Shown: piece after piece, positions 7,511-15,500 of the stretch
Layout of the letters: each line of letters begins with the position of its first letter
How positions within the stretch are numbered: position 1 is the stretch's first letter
Assembly (NCBI GenBank): GCA_900553845.1
Contig: USEW01000011.1
Span: forward strand, 1 to 20,252
From: an uncultured bacterium
GTDB lineage: Bacteria > Cyanobacteriota > Vampirovibrionia > Gastranaerophilales > Gastranaerophilaceae
Length of the DNA: 20,252 nt
Reading direction: 5' to 3'
The notes under the pieces: model-generated
The model's input: only the letters and a program-made list of their open reading frames with translations
Database searches by the model: none
What the model was told of the DNA's origin: nothing
Translations under genes and position numbers: made by a program

Positions 7511-7710
7511 ACAAGTTGCTCTTTTAATACCGAAGTAGACCGGGGGGATTGGTGGTTTTCATCTAAAGACTGCAAATTCCAAGGGATAGCGGTTTTGATT
7601 AGAAGCCTTTGAAGTCCATTCCTCATATCCGGAAACGGAATGTATTTAGGCGCTAACCCACCTGCAGGAGCTTTGCAGGTAACAAAATCACTCATATAAG
7701 GCTTACTTTC
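7511..7710 (+). ncRNA. Predicted rod-like structured RNA (6S-like architecture), novel candidate
   Basis: This stretch of the 451-base gap between fliD and the HD-GYP gene is visibly richer in G+C than its flanks. Four nested helices bring its ends together: 7532-7541 with 7700-7709 (one A-C mismatch, two G-U pairs), 7551-7559 with 7684-7692 (two G-U pairs), CTGCAAA 7570-7576 with 7672-7678, and 7583-7591 with 7651-7659 (one A-A mismatch). A local hairpin (CATTCC 7617-7622 with GGAATG 7637-7642) caps the rod. The G-U pairs exist only if the plus strand is transcribed. A purine-rich bubble (GGGGGGATT, 7542-7550, opposite 7693-7699) lies in the rod. Size and shape resemble 6S RNA, which binds the sigma-70 holoenzyme. 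I do not recognise 6S sequence motifs, so the identity is a hypothesis. A long 5' leader of the HD-GYP gene is the alternative. The ends are approximate. Confidence 0.45.
7660..7680. repeat. Alternative local hairpin ACCTGCA / TGCAGGT
   Basis: A perfect 7-bp inverted repeat with a 7-base loop (7667-7673). It competes with the long-range pairing of 7672-7678 to 7570-7576 in the predicted RNA, so the RNA could switch between two folds. Confidence 0.5.
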
Positions 7711-7751
7711 TTATTCATATGGTTGAATTGGTTTTATTAATAAAATATATA

Positions 7752-7760
7752 TGATATAAT
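7752..7760 (+). promoter_or_regulatory. Extended -10 promoter of the HD-GYP gene (TGATATAAT)
   Basis: A perfect TATAAT with an upstream TG lies 37 bases before the ATG at 7798. The predicted start is near 7767, leaving a short leader that contains the GGAAG Shine-Dalgarno (7788-7792). The -35 region is A+T-only and includes the palindrome TTTTATTAATAAAA (7732-7745). The gene therefore probably has its own promoter downstream of the structured RNA. Confidence 0.55.
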
Positions 7761-7797
7761 TGTTTTTATAAAGCTTAAAAATTATCTGGAAGAATTT

Positions 7798-8925
7798 ATG
7801 CAAGTATTAAATGAAAATAAAGAAACGAATATTAATTCATTAAAAGATTCCCTGGATGGTCTGTTTAATATTAAAAATATGATTGCAAAGCCAACTATTT
7901 TAATAGTAGATGATGAGGAAAATAATCTTCAACTTCTTGTTAGAACATTTAGGTCAAATTATACTATTTTAACTGCAAAAAACGGGGAAGAAGCTTGTGA
8001 AATTATAAATAAACAAGGTCAAAATATTTCACTTATAATTACAGACCAGATTATGCCCGTTATGACAGGTGTTCAATTCTTAAAAAAAATTACCCCACAA
8101 TATCCAAATATAGTCAAAATTTTACTCACTGGATATTCTGATTCTAATGATATTATTGATGCAATAAATTATTGTAATATCTATCAGTATGTTTTAAAAC
8201 CATTCACGCCAACTGATTTAAAATTTATAGTAAATCAAGCACTGGCAAAATATAATTTAGCAAAATCAAATCTTCTAATGGTCCAGGATTTAAAAGATTT
8301 ATTTTATAACACTTTAAAAGCAATATCATCAGCCCTTGATTCAAAAGACCCGTATACACATGGACACTCAATGCGCGTCACAATGTACTCATTAATATTA
8401 GCCCGTAAATTGAATTTAGATGACAAGATGCTTGAAGAAATTGAAACAGCTGGACTTCTTCATGATATAGGCAAAATTGGCATACCTCAAAATATTTTAT
8501 GCAAACCAGGTAAATTAACAGATGAAGAGTTTGCTATTATGAAATCACATCCTGAAAAAGGCGAAAAAATATTGACAGGAATAAAAAAATTAGCAATTAT
8601 TTCAAACTGGCTTAAGACTCATCATGAAAGATGGGATGGTCATGGATACCCATTGGGATTAAAAGGGGAAGAAATTCCGTTTTCATCTCGTATCATTGCT
8701 TTAGCTGATACCTATGATGCTATGACTTCAACACGTTCATATCGTAAAGCTTTAACTCATGAAATTGCAATTTCGGAAATTGAAAAATGTGCGGGCACAC
8801 AGTTTGACCCTAACTTAGCAAAAATGTTTGTTGAAGTTCAGAACGAAATCCTTGAAGCTAAAAATAACCCCGAGAAATATTATAAAAAATATAGTTATAT
8901 CTATAAAAATTCCAAATTTATATAA
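7798..8925 (+). CDS. Response regulator with REC and HD-GYP domains (putative c-di-GMP phosphodiesterase, RpfG type)
   Basis: A 375-residue cytoplasmic protein. The receiver domain (about 32-150) has the acidic pair Asp38-Asp39, phospho-acceptor Asp83 in ITDQIMPVMTG, Thr111 and Lys134 (VLKPF), all intact. A short linker leads to an HD-GYP domain (about 168-350). It has HGHSMRV (188-194), the metal pair His222-Asp223 in LLHDIGKIG, the HH pair (275-276) and the signature GHGYP (281-285). Known members hydrolyse c-di-GMP to pGpG or GMP when phosphorylated. No partner sensor kinase is encoded here, so it is an orphan. GGAAG upstream supports the start. It converges on the Ser/Gly-rich gene, with 11 bases between them. 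Together with the FliD-like gene and the PilZ-tailed adhesin it suggests a c-di-GMP-linked neighbourhood. Confidence 0.93.
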   Translation: MQVLNENKETNINSLKDSLDGLFNIKNMIAKPTILIVDDEENNLQLLVRTFRSNYTILTAKNGEEACEIINKQGQNISLIITDQIMPVMTGVQFLKKITPQYPNIVKILLTGYSDSNDIIDAINYCNIYQYVLKPFTPTDLKFIVNQALAKYNLAKSNLLMVQDLKDLFYNTLKAISSALDSKDPYTHGHSMRVTMYSLILARKLNLDDKMLEEIETAGLLHDIGKIGIPQNILCKPGKLTDEEFAIMKSHPEKGEKILTGIKKLAIISNWLKTHHERWDGHGYPLGLKGEEIPFSSRIIALADTYDAMTSTRSYRKALTHEIAISEIEKCAGTQFDPNLAKMFVEVQNEILEAKNNPEKYYKKYSYIYKNSKFI

Positions 8926-8936
8926 AATTGATAGCT

Positions 8937-9287
8937 CTATACGCAAGCGCTAAAGCCACCACCGCCACCTGATGAACAACCGCCCCCGCTGCTGCCAGAT
9001 GAAGAACTACCACTTGACGAACCGCCGCCTGACGAATCACCAGATGATGATGAACCGCCGCCGCTTGATTCTCCGCTTGATGAGGCACTTGATGATGTTG
9101 AAGATGAATAAACTCCACATGAGGCATTATTTGCTCCTGTTGAATTAACAAATAATGCAGCTAGTGAACCTGATGTTTCTGTGTTGTTGTTTGAAGCTAG
9201 TGAACCTGATGTTTCTGTATTATTTGAACTTGTTCCTTGTGTATTTGATTGTCTAAAATTTGATGCTGCGCTAAAACCTAATGCCAT
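8937..9287 (-). CDS. Small Ser/Gly-rich low-complexity protein, unknown function
   Basis: I do not recognise this 116-residue protein. It starts MALGFSAASNFRQ and contains two copies of a 12-residue unit (NNTETSGSLAS-type). After a short ALFVNSTGANNASCGVY segment it becomes almost pure Ser/Gly to the C-terminus, which ends GGGGGFSACV. There are three Cys residues (57, 104, 115) and a few acidic residues (GES, GDS) spaced in the Ser/Gly tract. No signal peptide or membrane segment is seen. A strong Shine-Dalgarno (AAGGGAG, 9300-9294) supports the ATG at 9287, so it is probably a real gene. It lies downstream of alaS on the same strand with its own likely promoter. It could be a secreted or structural peptide or a modified-peptide precursor; no modification enzymes are nearby, so nothing firm can be said. 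Confidence 0.6.
   Translation of the reverse strand: MALGFSAASNFRQSNTQGTSSNNTETSGSLASNNNTETSGSLAALFVNSTGANNASCGVYSSSTSSSASSSGESSGGGSSSSGDSSGGGSSSGSSSSGSSGGGCSSGGGGGFSACV
9160..9218. repeat. Direct repeat, 36-base period, inside the Ser/Gly-rich gene
   Basis: The 23-base string gctagtgaacctgatgtttctgt occurs exactly at 9160-9182 and 9196-9218 (the string here names its ends: gctagtgaac...ttctgt). It encodes the duplicated TETSGSLA unit. Exact identity suggests a recent slippage duplication. Confidence 0.8.
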
Positions 9288-9319
9288 AAAAAACTCCCTT
9301 GTTATTTAATTAGTATATA

Positions 9320-9347
9320 TTTATATAAAAAATTAAAGACAGTCCAA
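9320..9347 (-). promoter_or_regulatory. Candidate promoter of the Ser/Gly-rich gene
   Basis: On the minus strand, TTGGAC (9347-9342) and TATAAA (9325-9320) are separated by 16 bases. The predicted start is near 9313, 26 bases before the ATG. This would allow expression independent of alaS. The -35 box departs from consensus. Confidence 0.4.
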
Positions 9348-9391
9348 ATTTCACATTTTATTATTTTTGTTACAAATCTTAATATATTTTA

Positions 9392-12040
9392 CTAAAATAA
9401 TTGAGCAACAGTTTTTTCTTTTATATCCAACAATATTTTATCAAGATTAACATTATTTGAATAAATACCAGAACCTTGAGCATAATTGGATTTACCGCCG
9501 CCTTTACCGTTTAATTTCTCGAGAATTTCATTTAAAATAATTTTTGCATCTATACTTTTTGAAACATACATATCATTTATTTTAACAACAACTGAAACCT
9601 TTTTACTTATTTCATCACAAGAAGCTAAAATAATAATACTTTTTGGATATTTATTATTTATCATCACAACAACATCCTTTAAAAATTTAGGATTAATGTC
9701 TGATAAAAATTTAACCAAAATCTTACCTTCTTTATCATTTAAATCACAAACATCATTATATAGTGACATAATTTTAGACTCGATTATCTTTGATTCAAGT
9801 TTAGATATTTTTTTCTCTAAATTTTTATTATCTTCAATTAACTTCGTTACACGATTATTTACTTCACTTGGTCTCGCTTTTAATAACTCAGTTAATTTAT
9901 CCATTTCACAAGCTTTTTCGTTAATATAGTTGATAGCATAATTTCCACAACAAGCTTCAATACGACGAACACCACTTGAAATTGCACTTTCCTGTATTAT
10001 TTTTACATATTTTAGCTCACTTGTATTTTTTGAATGCGTTCCACCACAAAGTTCACAAGATATATCGCCTATTTTTACGACTCTTACTTTTGAATCATAT
10101 TTCTCATCAAATAATGCCATTGCGCCTGTTTTTTTGGCTTCGTTAATATCCATAATTTGAGTAGTTTGAACTAAATTTTCCTTTACCCAATTATTCACAA
10201 TATTCTCAACCTCAAATAACTGTTTTTGTGTCAAAGCATGGGAATATGAAAAATCAAATCGTGTTCGACTTTCTTCAACCCCAGAACCCATTTGGTGAAC
10301 TTCATTTCCTAAAACTTTTATTAAAGCTGCTTGAAGTAAATGTGCTAAAGTATGATGACAAGCTGTATTTTGTCTTTTTTCTGAATCAATTTGAGATGTG
10401 ACAATATCATCAACATCAACCTCACCTTTTAAAACTTTAACCTTGTGAACAAATAATTTATTAACTTTAAAAACATTAACAACTATACCTTCAAAATTTT
10501 TATTATATATTTTACCGCTATCACACGCTTGTCCACCGCTTGTAGCATAAAATGGTGTTTTGTCTAAAATGATGTCCAATAAGTTTGCATCATTTTTATT
10601 TTCAACTATTGCCACAACTTTTGAATTATTTTCAAACAAATTTTGATAGCCTGTAAAATTTGTAGCACCATATTTATTTTCGATTTCAACATAAACTAAA
10701 TCATCGGTTAAAACAACCTTTTGAGCTGAGTCTTTCGCTCTTTGTTTTTGTTCCTTCATACAAAGATTAAAGCCTTCAATATCAACTTTCACATTATTTT
10801 CATTGGCGATTTCAACTGTTAATTCAAGTGGGAATCCAAATGTATCATATAATTTAAAGGCATTTTCACCACTAATAATTTTATCATTTTGATTTAAAAG
10901 TTCATTTAATAATTTTTCCCCACGTTGAAGTGTGCCTTGAAATTTTTCTTCTTCTTCTTTAATCACTCTTATTATTTTATCTTTTTTTTCTTCTAATTCA
11001 GGATAAACATTTTTATATTTACTAATAACAAAGGAAACAAGGTTATATAAATTTGGAAGTTTGATACCAAGAATCATAGTGTGTCTTAAAGCACGCCTTA
11101 AAATCATCCTTAAAACATAATTGCGACCTTCATTTCCAGGTGTTAAACCATCACCGACCATAAATGTGCAGCATCTAATATGGTCAGCAATAATACGTAA
11201 ACTTATATCAGTTTTTTCAGAATTATTGTATTCAACATTAGCCAACTTTGATACTTCATTTAGAATAGGAAGCAATAAATCTGTTTCAAAAGTTGAACTT
11301 TTACCTTGACAGACCATAGCAATACGCTCTAACCCCATACCAGTATCAACATTTTTTTTCTCTAATGGAGACAAATTTCCATTTTCATCTTGGAATAATT
11401 CCATAAACACAAGATTCCATATTTCAACCCATCTATCACACTCGCAAGTTGAAATAGAACAATCAGAAGAACATTTATACTCTTCACCTAAGTCATAATG
11501 TATTTCAGTACATGGTCCACAAGGCCCTGTTGGTCCAGGCGGTCCCCAAAAATTATCCTTTTTTCCTTTTCGAATAATACGTTTTTCGTCAATTCCAACA
11601 ACTTCATGCCATATTCTAAATGCTTCATCATCATCTTTATATATCGTTATATAAAGTCTATCTTTATCAAGTTTTAAATACTCTGTTACAAATTCCCAAG
11701 CCCAGGGAATAACTTCTTTTTTAAAGTAATCACCAAAACTAAAATTTCCCAACATTTCAAAAAAAGTATGGTGTCTAGGTGTCCTTCCAACATTTTCAAT
11801 ATCTGAATCTTTTCCTCCGGCTCTTGCACATTTTTGACAACTTGTAGCTCTGGGGGGATTATATGGGGCTTTTTCAAGCCCTAAAAATATTGGTACAAAT
11901 TGCAACATTCCTGCTGTCGTTAACAAAACTGTAGGATTATCAGGTATCAGACTCGAACTTTTAACAATTGTGCAATTATGTTTTTCGTTAAAATAATTTA
12001 AAAACATACTACGTATTTGATCGCCTGTTAATTTTTCCAT
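9392..12040 (-). CDS. alaS: Alanyl-tRNA synthetase
   Basis: An 882-residue cytoplasmic enzyme that charges tRNA-Ala. The class II catalytic core includes LTTAGMLQFVPIFLG (40-54), the diagnostic RTPRHHTFFEMLGNFSFGDY (86-105) and the motif-3 region DTGMGLERIAMV (232-243). The editing domain, which clears Ser and Gly mischarging, has the zinc site H563-x3-H567 and C665-x3-H669, all present. The C-terminal C-Ala domain carries a GKGGGKSNYAQGSG version of the usual glycine-rich motif. Between the catalytic motifs is a Cys-rich insert with Cys190, Cys194, Cys199 and Cys201 before DRWVEIWN. I recall similar inserts in Clostridia-type AlaRS, and it may bind a metal. AAGGTG at 12051-12046 supports the start. 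Length and motifs are normal and no damage is seen. Confidence 0.97.
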   Translation of the reverse strand: MEKLTGDQIRSMFLNYFNEKHNCTIVKSSSLIPDNPTVLLTTAGMLQFVPIFLGLEKAPYNPPRATSCQKCARAGGKDSDIENVGRTPRHHTFFEMLGNFSFGDYFKKEVIPWAWEFVTEYLKLDKDRLYITIYKDDDEAFRIWHEVVGIDEKRIIRKGKKDNFWGPPGPTGPCGPCTEIHYDLGEEYKCSSDCSISTCECDRWVEIWNLVFMELFQDENGNLSPLEKKNVDTGMGLERIAMVCQGKSSTFETDLLLPILNEVSKLANVEYNNSEKTDISLRIIADHIRCCTFMVGDGLTPGNEGRNYVLRMILRRALRHTMILGIKLPNLYNLVSFVISKYKNVYPELEEKKDKIIRVIKEEEEKFQGTLQRGEKLLNELLNQNDKIISGENAFKLYDTFGFPLELTVEIANENNVKVDIEGFNLCMKEQKQRAKDSAQKVVLTDDLVYVEIENKYGATNFTGYQNLFENNSKVVAIVENKNDANLLDIILDKTPFYATSGGQACDSGKIYNKNFEGIVVNVFKVNKLFVHKVKVLKGEVDVDDIVTSQIDSEKRQNTACHHTLAHLLQAALIKVLGNEVHQMGSGVEESRTRFDFSYSHALTQKQLFEVENIVNNWVKENLVQTTQIMDINEAKKTGAMALFDEKYDSKVRVVKIGDISCELCGGTHSKNTSELKYVKIIQESAISSGVRRIEACCGNYAINYINEKACEMDKLTELLKARPSEVNNRVTKLIEDNKNLEKKISKLESKIIESKIMSLYNDVCDLNDKEGKILVKFLSDINPKFLKDVVVMINNKYPKSIIILASCDEISKKVSVVVKINDMYVSKSIDAKIILNEILEKLNGKGGGKSNYAQGSGIYSNNVNLDKILLDIKEKTVAQLF

Positions 12041-12065
12041 TTTTTCACCTTATATTTAATTTCTT

Positions 12066-12095
12066 CTTTATTTTTATTTTATTATAAAAATAAAG
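12066..12095. repeat. A+T inverted repeat upstream of alaS
   Basis: CTTTATTTTTAT (12066-12077) and ATAAAAATAAAG (12084-12095) form a perfect 12-bp inverted repeat with a 6-base loop. On the minus strand it contains TATAAT (12086-12081), the likely -10 box of alaS. That would put the start near 12074 with a ~34-base leader. It may be an operator or simply A+T-rich promoter DNA. Confidence 0.45.
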
Positions 12096-12097
12096 AA

Positions 12098-12132
12098 AAA
12101 AAAATGAGAGTTTTTTATACCCTCATTTTTTT
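12098..12132 (-). terminator. Rho-independent terminator of the haemagglutinin-like gene
   Basis: On the minus strand, 20 bases after the stop of the giant gene, AAAAAAATGAG and CTCATTTTTTT form an 11-bp stem around a 13-base loop. A run of T follows. The stem is A+T-rich, in keeping with the genome. It separates the giant gene from alaS on the same strand, so alaS needs its own promoter. Confidence 0.65.
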
Positions 12133-12152
12133 ATTTAATATATCCCCGAAAT

Positions 12153-12560
12153 CTACATCCTTGATAGTACATTCATAAATGAAGGCTGTTGATTTTGATT
12201 ATCTTGTGCTGTTTGTTCTTGTTCTCTTTGAGATTCAATTAACATACTTAGATATAATATTTTATTAGCTGTCAAATTATCCAAGTCTATAAATTTTAAC
12301 CCTGCAACGTTAGTTGATTTATTAACCCGCATAACTTTCGCTGTAGCTTCAACTTCAATTCCTTTATAAGCAAAGTTAACTTTTACCTCATCGTTAATTT
12401 CTAAGCTACCGTCGGTCTTAACAGCTAAGCCAGTTTTTGAAATATCAAGTACTTTTTCAATATGGCTGCTTGCAGAATTTATTGACAATGAATCTCCATT
12501 TATACCATATCTAATTGATTCGCGTTTTAATTCAAGGAAATTATCTTCCCGTTTTTTATC
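12153..12560 (-). other. PilZ domain module at the C-terminus of the exoprotein
   Basis: Within the giant gene, residues 2509-2513 read RESIR (the RxxxR motif). After 21 residues, 2535-2540 read DISKTG (the D/NxSxxG motif). These are the two c-di-GMP-contacting motifs of PilZ domains, at the usual spacing. The beta-barrel strands follow (EVKVNFAYKGIEVEATAKVMRV, in two parts) and then AGLKFIDLD, a typical PilZ ending. A helix and a Gln-rich tail (QREQEQTAQDNQNQQ) close the protein. No internal start site is evident between the Pro-rich linker and the domain, so it is a fusion and not a separate gene. Confidence 0.8.
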
Positions 12561-15500
12561 ATAAATCAACCTTGTTGGGTCATTATCACGAATAACTGGT
12601 GTAGGCACAGGGTCAGGTTGCGGAGTTGGAGGGAATGGTATGCGTTTTACATCAAGTGAAATATATGGCACGTCATCAGTATTTCTTGGTGTTTCAATTC
12701 CATATTCATGGTCTTTAACATCTCCGTTCACATTGCCAGGATTATTAATATCACCGCTACCGTTGTTTTCAACCAGTACATCGTTTCCATCAACATTACC
12801 ATTTATATTAACTTCACCACCATTATCTGAATTTGATATGGTTACTTCATCTCCATCAACATCACCGTTAATGTTAACGTCACCACCATTATTGGTTATT
12901 GCAACATCTCCGCCTGTTACATCACCGTTTGTTGTTATTCCATCATCACCTGAATTTTGGATTTTTATATCTTCAGAACCAGTTATATCACCACCAATTG
13001 TGATTCCTCCATCACGGTTTGGTGAATCCTGGTCTATTCGATTTACATCAAGGGTAATATATGGATTATCACTTACATTACGGGGAGTTTCTATATCATA
13101 AGTTTGGTTTTGTATTGATATTTTTGTTCCATCAATATTACCACCTATTTTGATATCGCCGCTTCCTGCGTTTTCTATTAATACTAAATCATTACCTAGT
13201 ACGTTTGAACCTATTGTTACACCGCCTTTTCCTTGATTTGACTGTGATACAATTACTTTATCGCCTATAATTGTTCCATTATTTAAATTAATTGAACCAC
13301 TATTATTTGTTATTGCAACGTCTTGACCTGTTACATTACCATTAGTTATTATTCCATTAGTACCTGAGTTTTGAATATATACCTCATCTGTACCTGTTAT
13401 GTTACCGTTAGCGATGATTCCACCATCACGGTTTGGTGAAGTATTTTCATTACGCTCAACACCAAGTAGAATATAACCGCCTTCAGGTACACGTGGTGTT
13501 CCTATATCATAGGTTTGGTTTTCAACAAGCACACGTTGTCCAGATAGTAAACTAGTTTCTGTTAACTGAATATTACCATTTCCTGAGTTTTCGACAACAA
13601 CATCGCCACTATTTGCTTCAACATTTGCTGCTATATTTATGCCACTTGTTGCATTGCTTGAATTTGAAATAATAATATCACGATGTTGTGCTGTTAAATT
13701 AACATTACCGATATTTATTCCGCCATTATCGTTTGTTACCATCAAATTATCAGATACTATATCATTATTGATAGTAATGCCTTGACTACCTGCATTTTGA
13801 ATAAATACGTCACCGCCATTTATTGTACCGTTTGCAATAATTCCACCATCAACATATTGAGAAGGTTGATTAATACGATTTACATCAAGTAGAATAAAGT
13901 CACCATATACTCCACGTGGAGTTTCAATATCATATGTTTGGTTTTCAACTATTATATAACCACCATTTGAGTTTAAATTACCATTTAATGTTATTGAACC
14001 TGGTGCTGCATTTTCAACAACCAATTTGCCTTCCCTTTGTGTGTTTACATTTGCACCTACTATTATGCCGCCATTTGCTTGGTTAGAATTTGAAACAGTG
14101 ACATTTTTACCGCTTATATTTCCACTTTCTAAATTGATGCTACCACCATTATTTGTTATCATCACCTCATATTGTGCGTTTATATCGCTATTTGACTTAA
14201 TTCCGCCATTACCTGAATTTTGGACATATACATCTTGACCGGTTAATGTACCATTTGTAACAAGTGTATTACCTTTATTAACAGAATCTGCATCACTTCT
14301 ATTTACACCAAGCGTTATTAACCCATTTGACTGAGTTACAACACGAGGAGTATCAATATTATATGTTTGATTTTGTAATGATACCAATACTCCTGAAATA
14401 TCGCCATTAACTGTCATATCACCATTACCTGCGTTTTCAATTAAGGCTAAATTTGAAGCATTTATATTAGAGTTTGATGTTAAAGCGCCTGCTTGATTTG
14501 AATTTGAAACTATTATATTTTCTCCTGATATATTACCTTCTCCAAGATTAATATTACCGCCGTTATTTGTTATAATGACATCGCCTTGAGATATAATATT
14601 TGAATTAGTTGCTATACCTTTATCACCTGAATTCTGAATATATACAAGTTTTCCTTCGATATCACCATTAACTATTAATCCACTGTTAGTATTTGCTGAT
14701 GGAGAATCAATACGATTTACATCTAACATAATTAAACCATTACCTGAAATACGAGGTGTAACAATATCATATGTTTGGTTTTCAAGCAATACAAGGCTAT
14801 TTCCGTTAATATTGCCATTAACTATCATATTACCGCTGCCTGCATTTTCAATAAGTACAATGCCTTCATCCGATTGAATATTTGCACCTATTTTCAATTC
14901 ATTTGCATTATTTGAATTTGAAACAATAACATTTGACGAATTAATTGTTCCATTTGCTAAATTTATATTTCCTGAATCATTTGTAACAGTTACATTACTT
15001 GTTCCTGAAATATTACCTGATGTATTAATACCTTTTGCACCAGCATTTTGAATATAAACTTCACCGCCTGATATATTACCAGAAGCAATTATTCCACCAT
15101 TTGAATTTTTTGATGATGAATCAATTCTGTTTATGTCAAGCAAAATTAAACTATCATCTTGGGAAATGACATAACGCGGTGTTTCTATATCATATGTTTG
15201 GTTCTGCAATGATACAAGACTACCTGAGATATCTCCGCTAAGGATCATATCACCGCTTCCTGCGTTTTCAATGAGTGCTAAATTTAATGCTTCAACATCA
15301 GCATTTACATTTATTTCATTTGCATTATTTGAATTTGAAATAATAATATTGTTACCTGATATTGTACCATCGTTTAGGTTTATAGAACCTTTATCATTGG
15401 TTGCATATACTTCATACCCTACAATATTATTTGATGTTGTAATACCTTTTTCTCCTGCGTTTTGGATATATACTAAAGAATTACTTAAAATATCACCGTT

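Noticed and set aside
7498..7695. 65-residue minus-strand open frame in the fliD/HD-GYP spacer
   Set aside because: No Shine-Dalgarno or recognisable domain, and the same bases form nested helices with plus-strand G-U pairs, which better explains the composition.
7440..7797. c-di-GMP riboswitch upstream of the HD-GYP gene
   Set aside because: I could not find the conserved GEMM-I or GEMM-II core motifs, and a separate promoter lies between the structure and the gene.
8918..9151. His/Ala/Val-rich open frame overlapping the Ser/Gly-rich gene
   Set aside because: It is a frame-shifted reading of repetitive Ser/Gly codons and has no ribosome binding site; the 9287 frame has a strong one.
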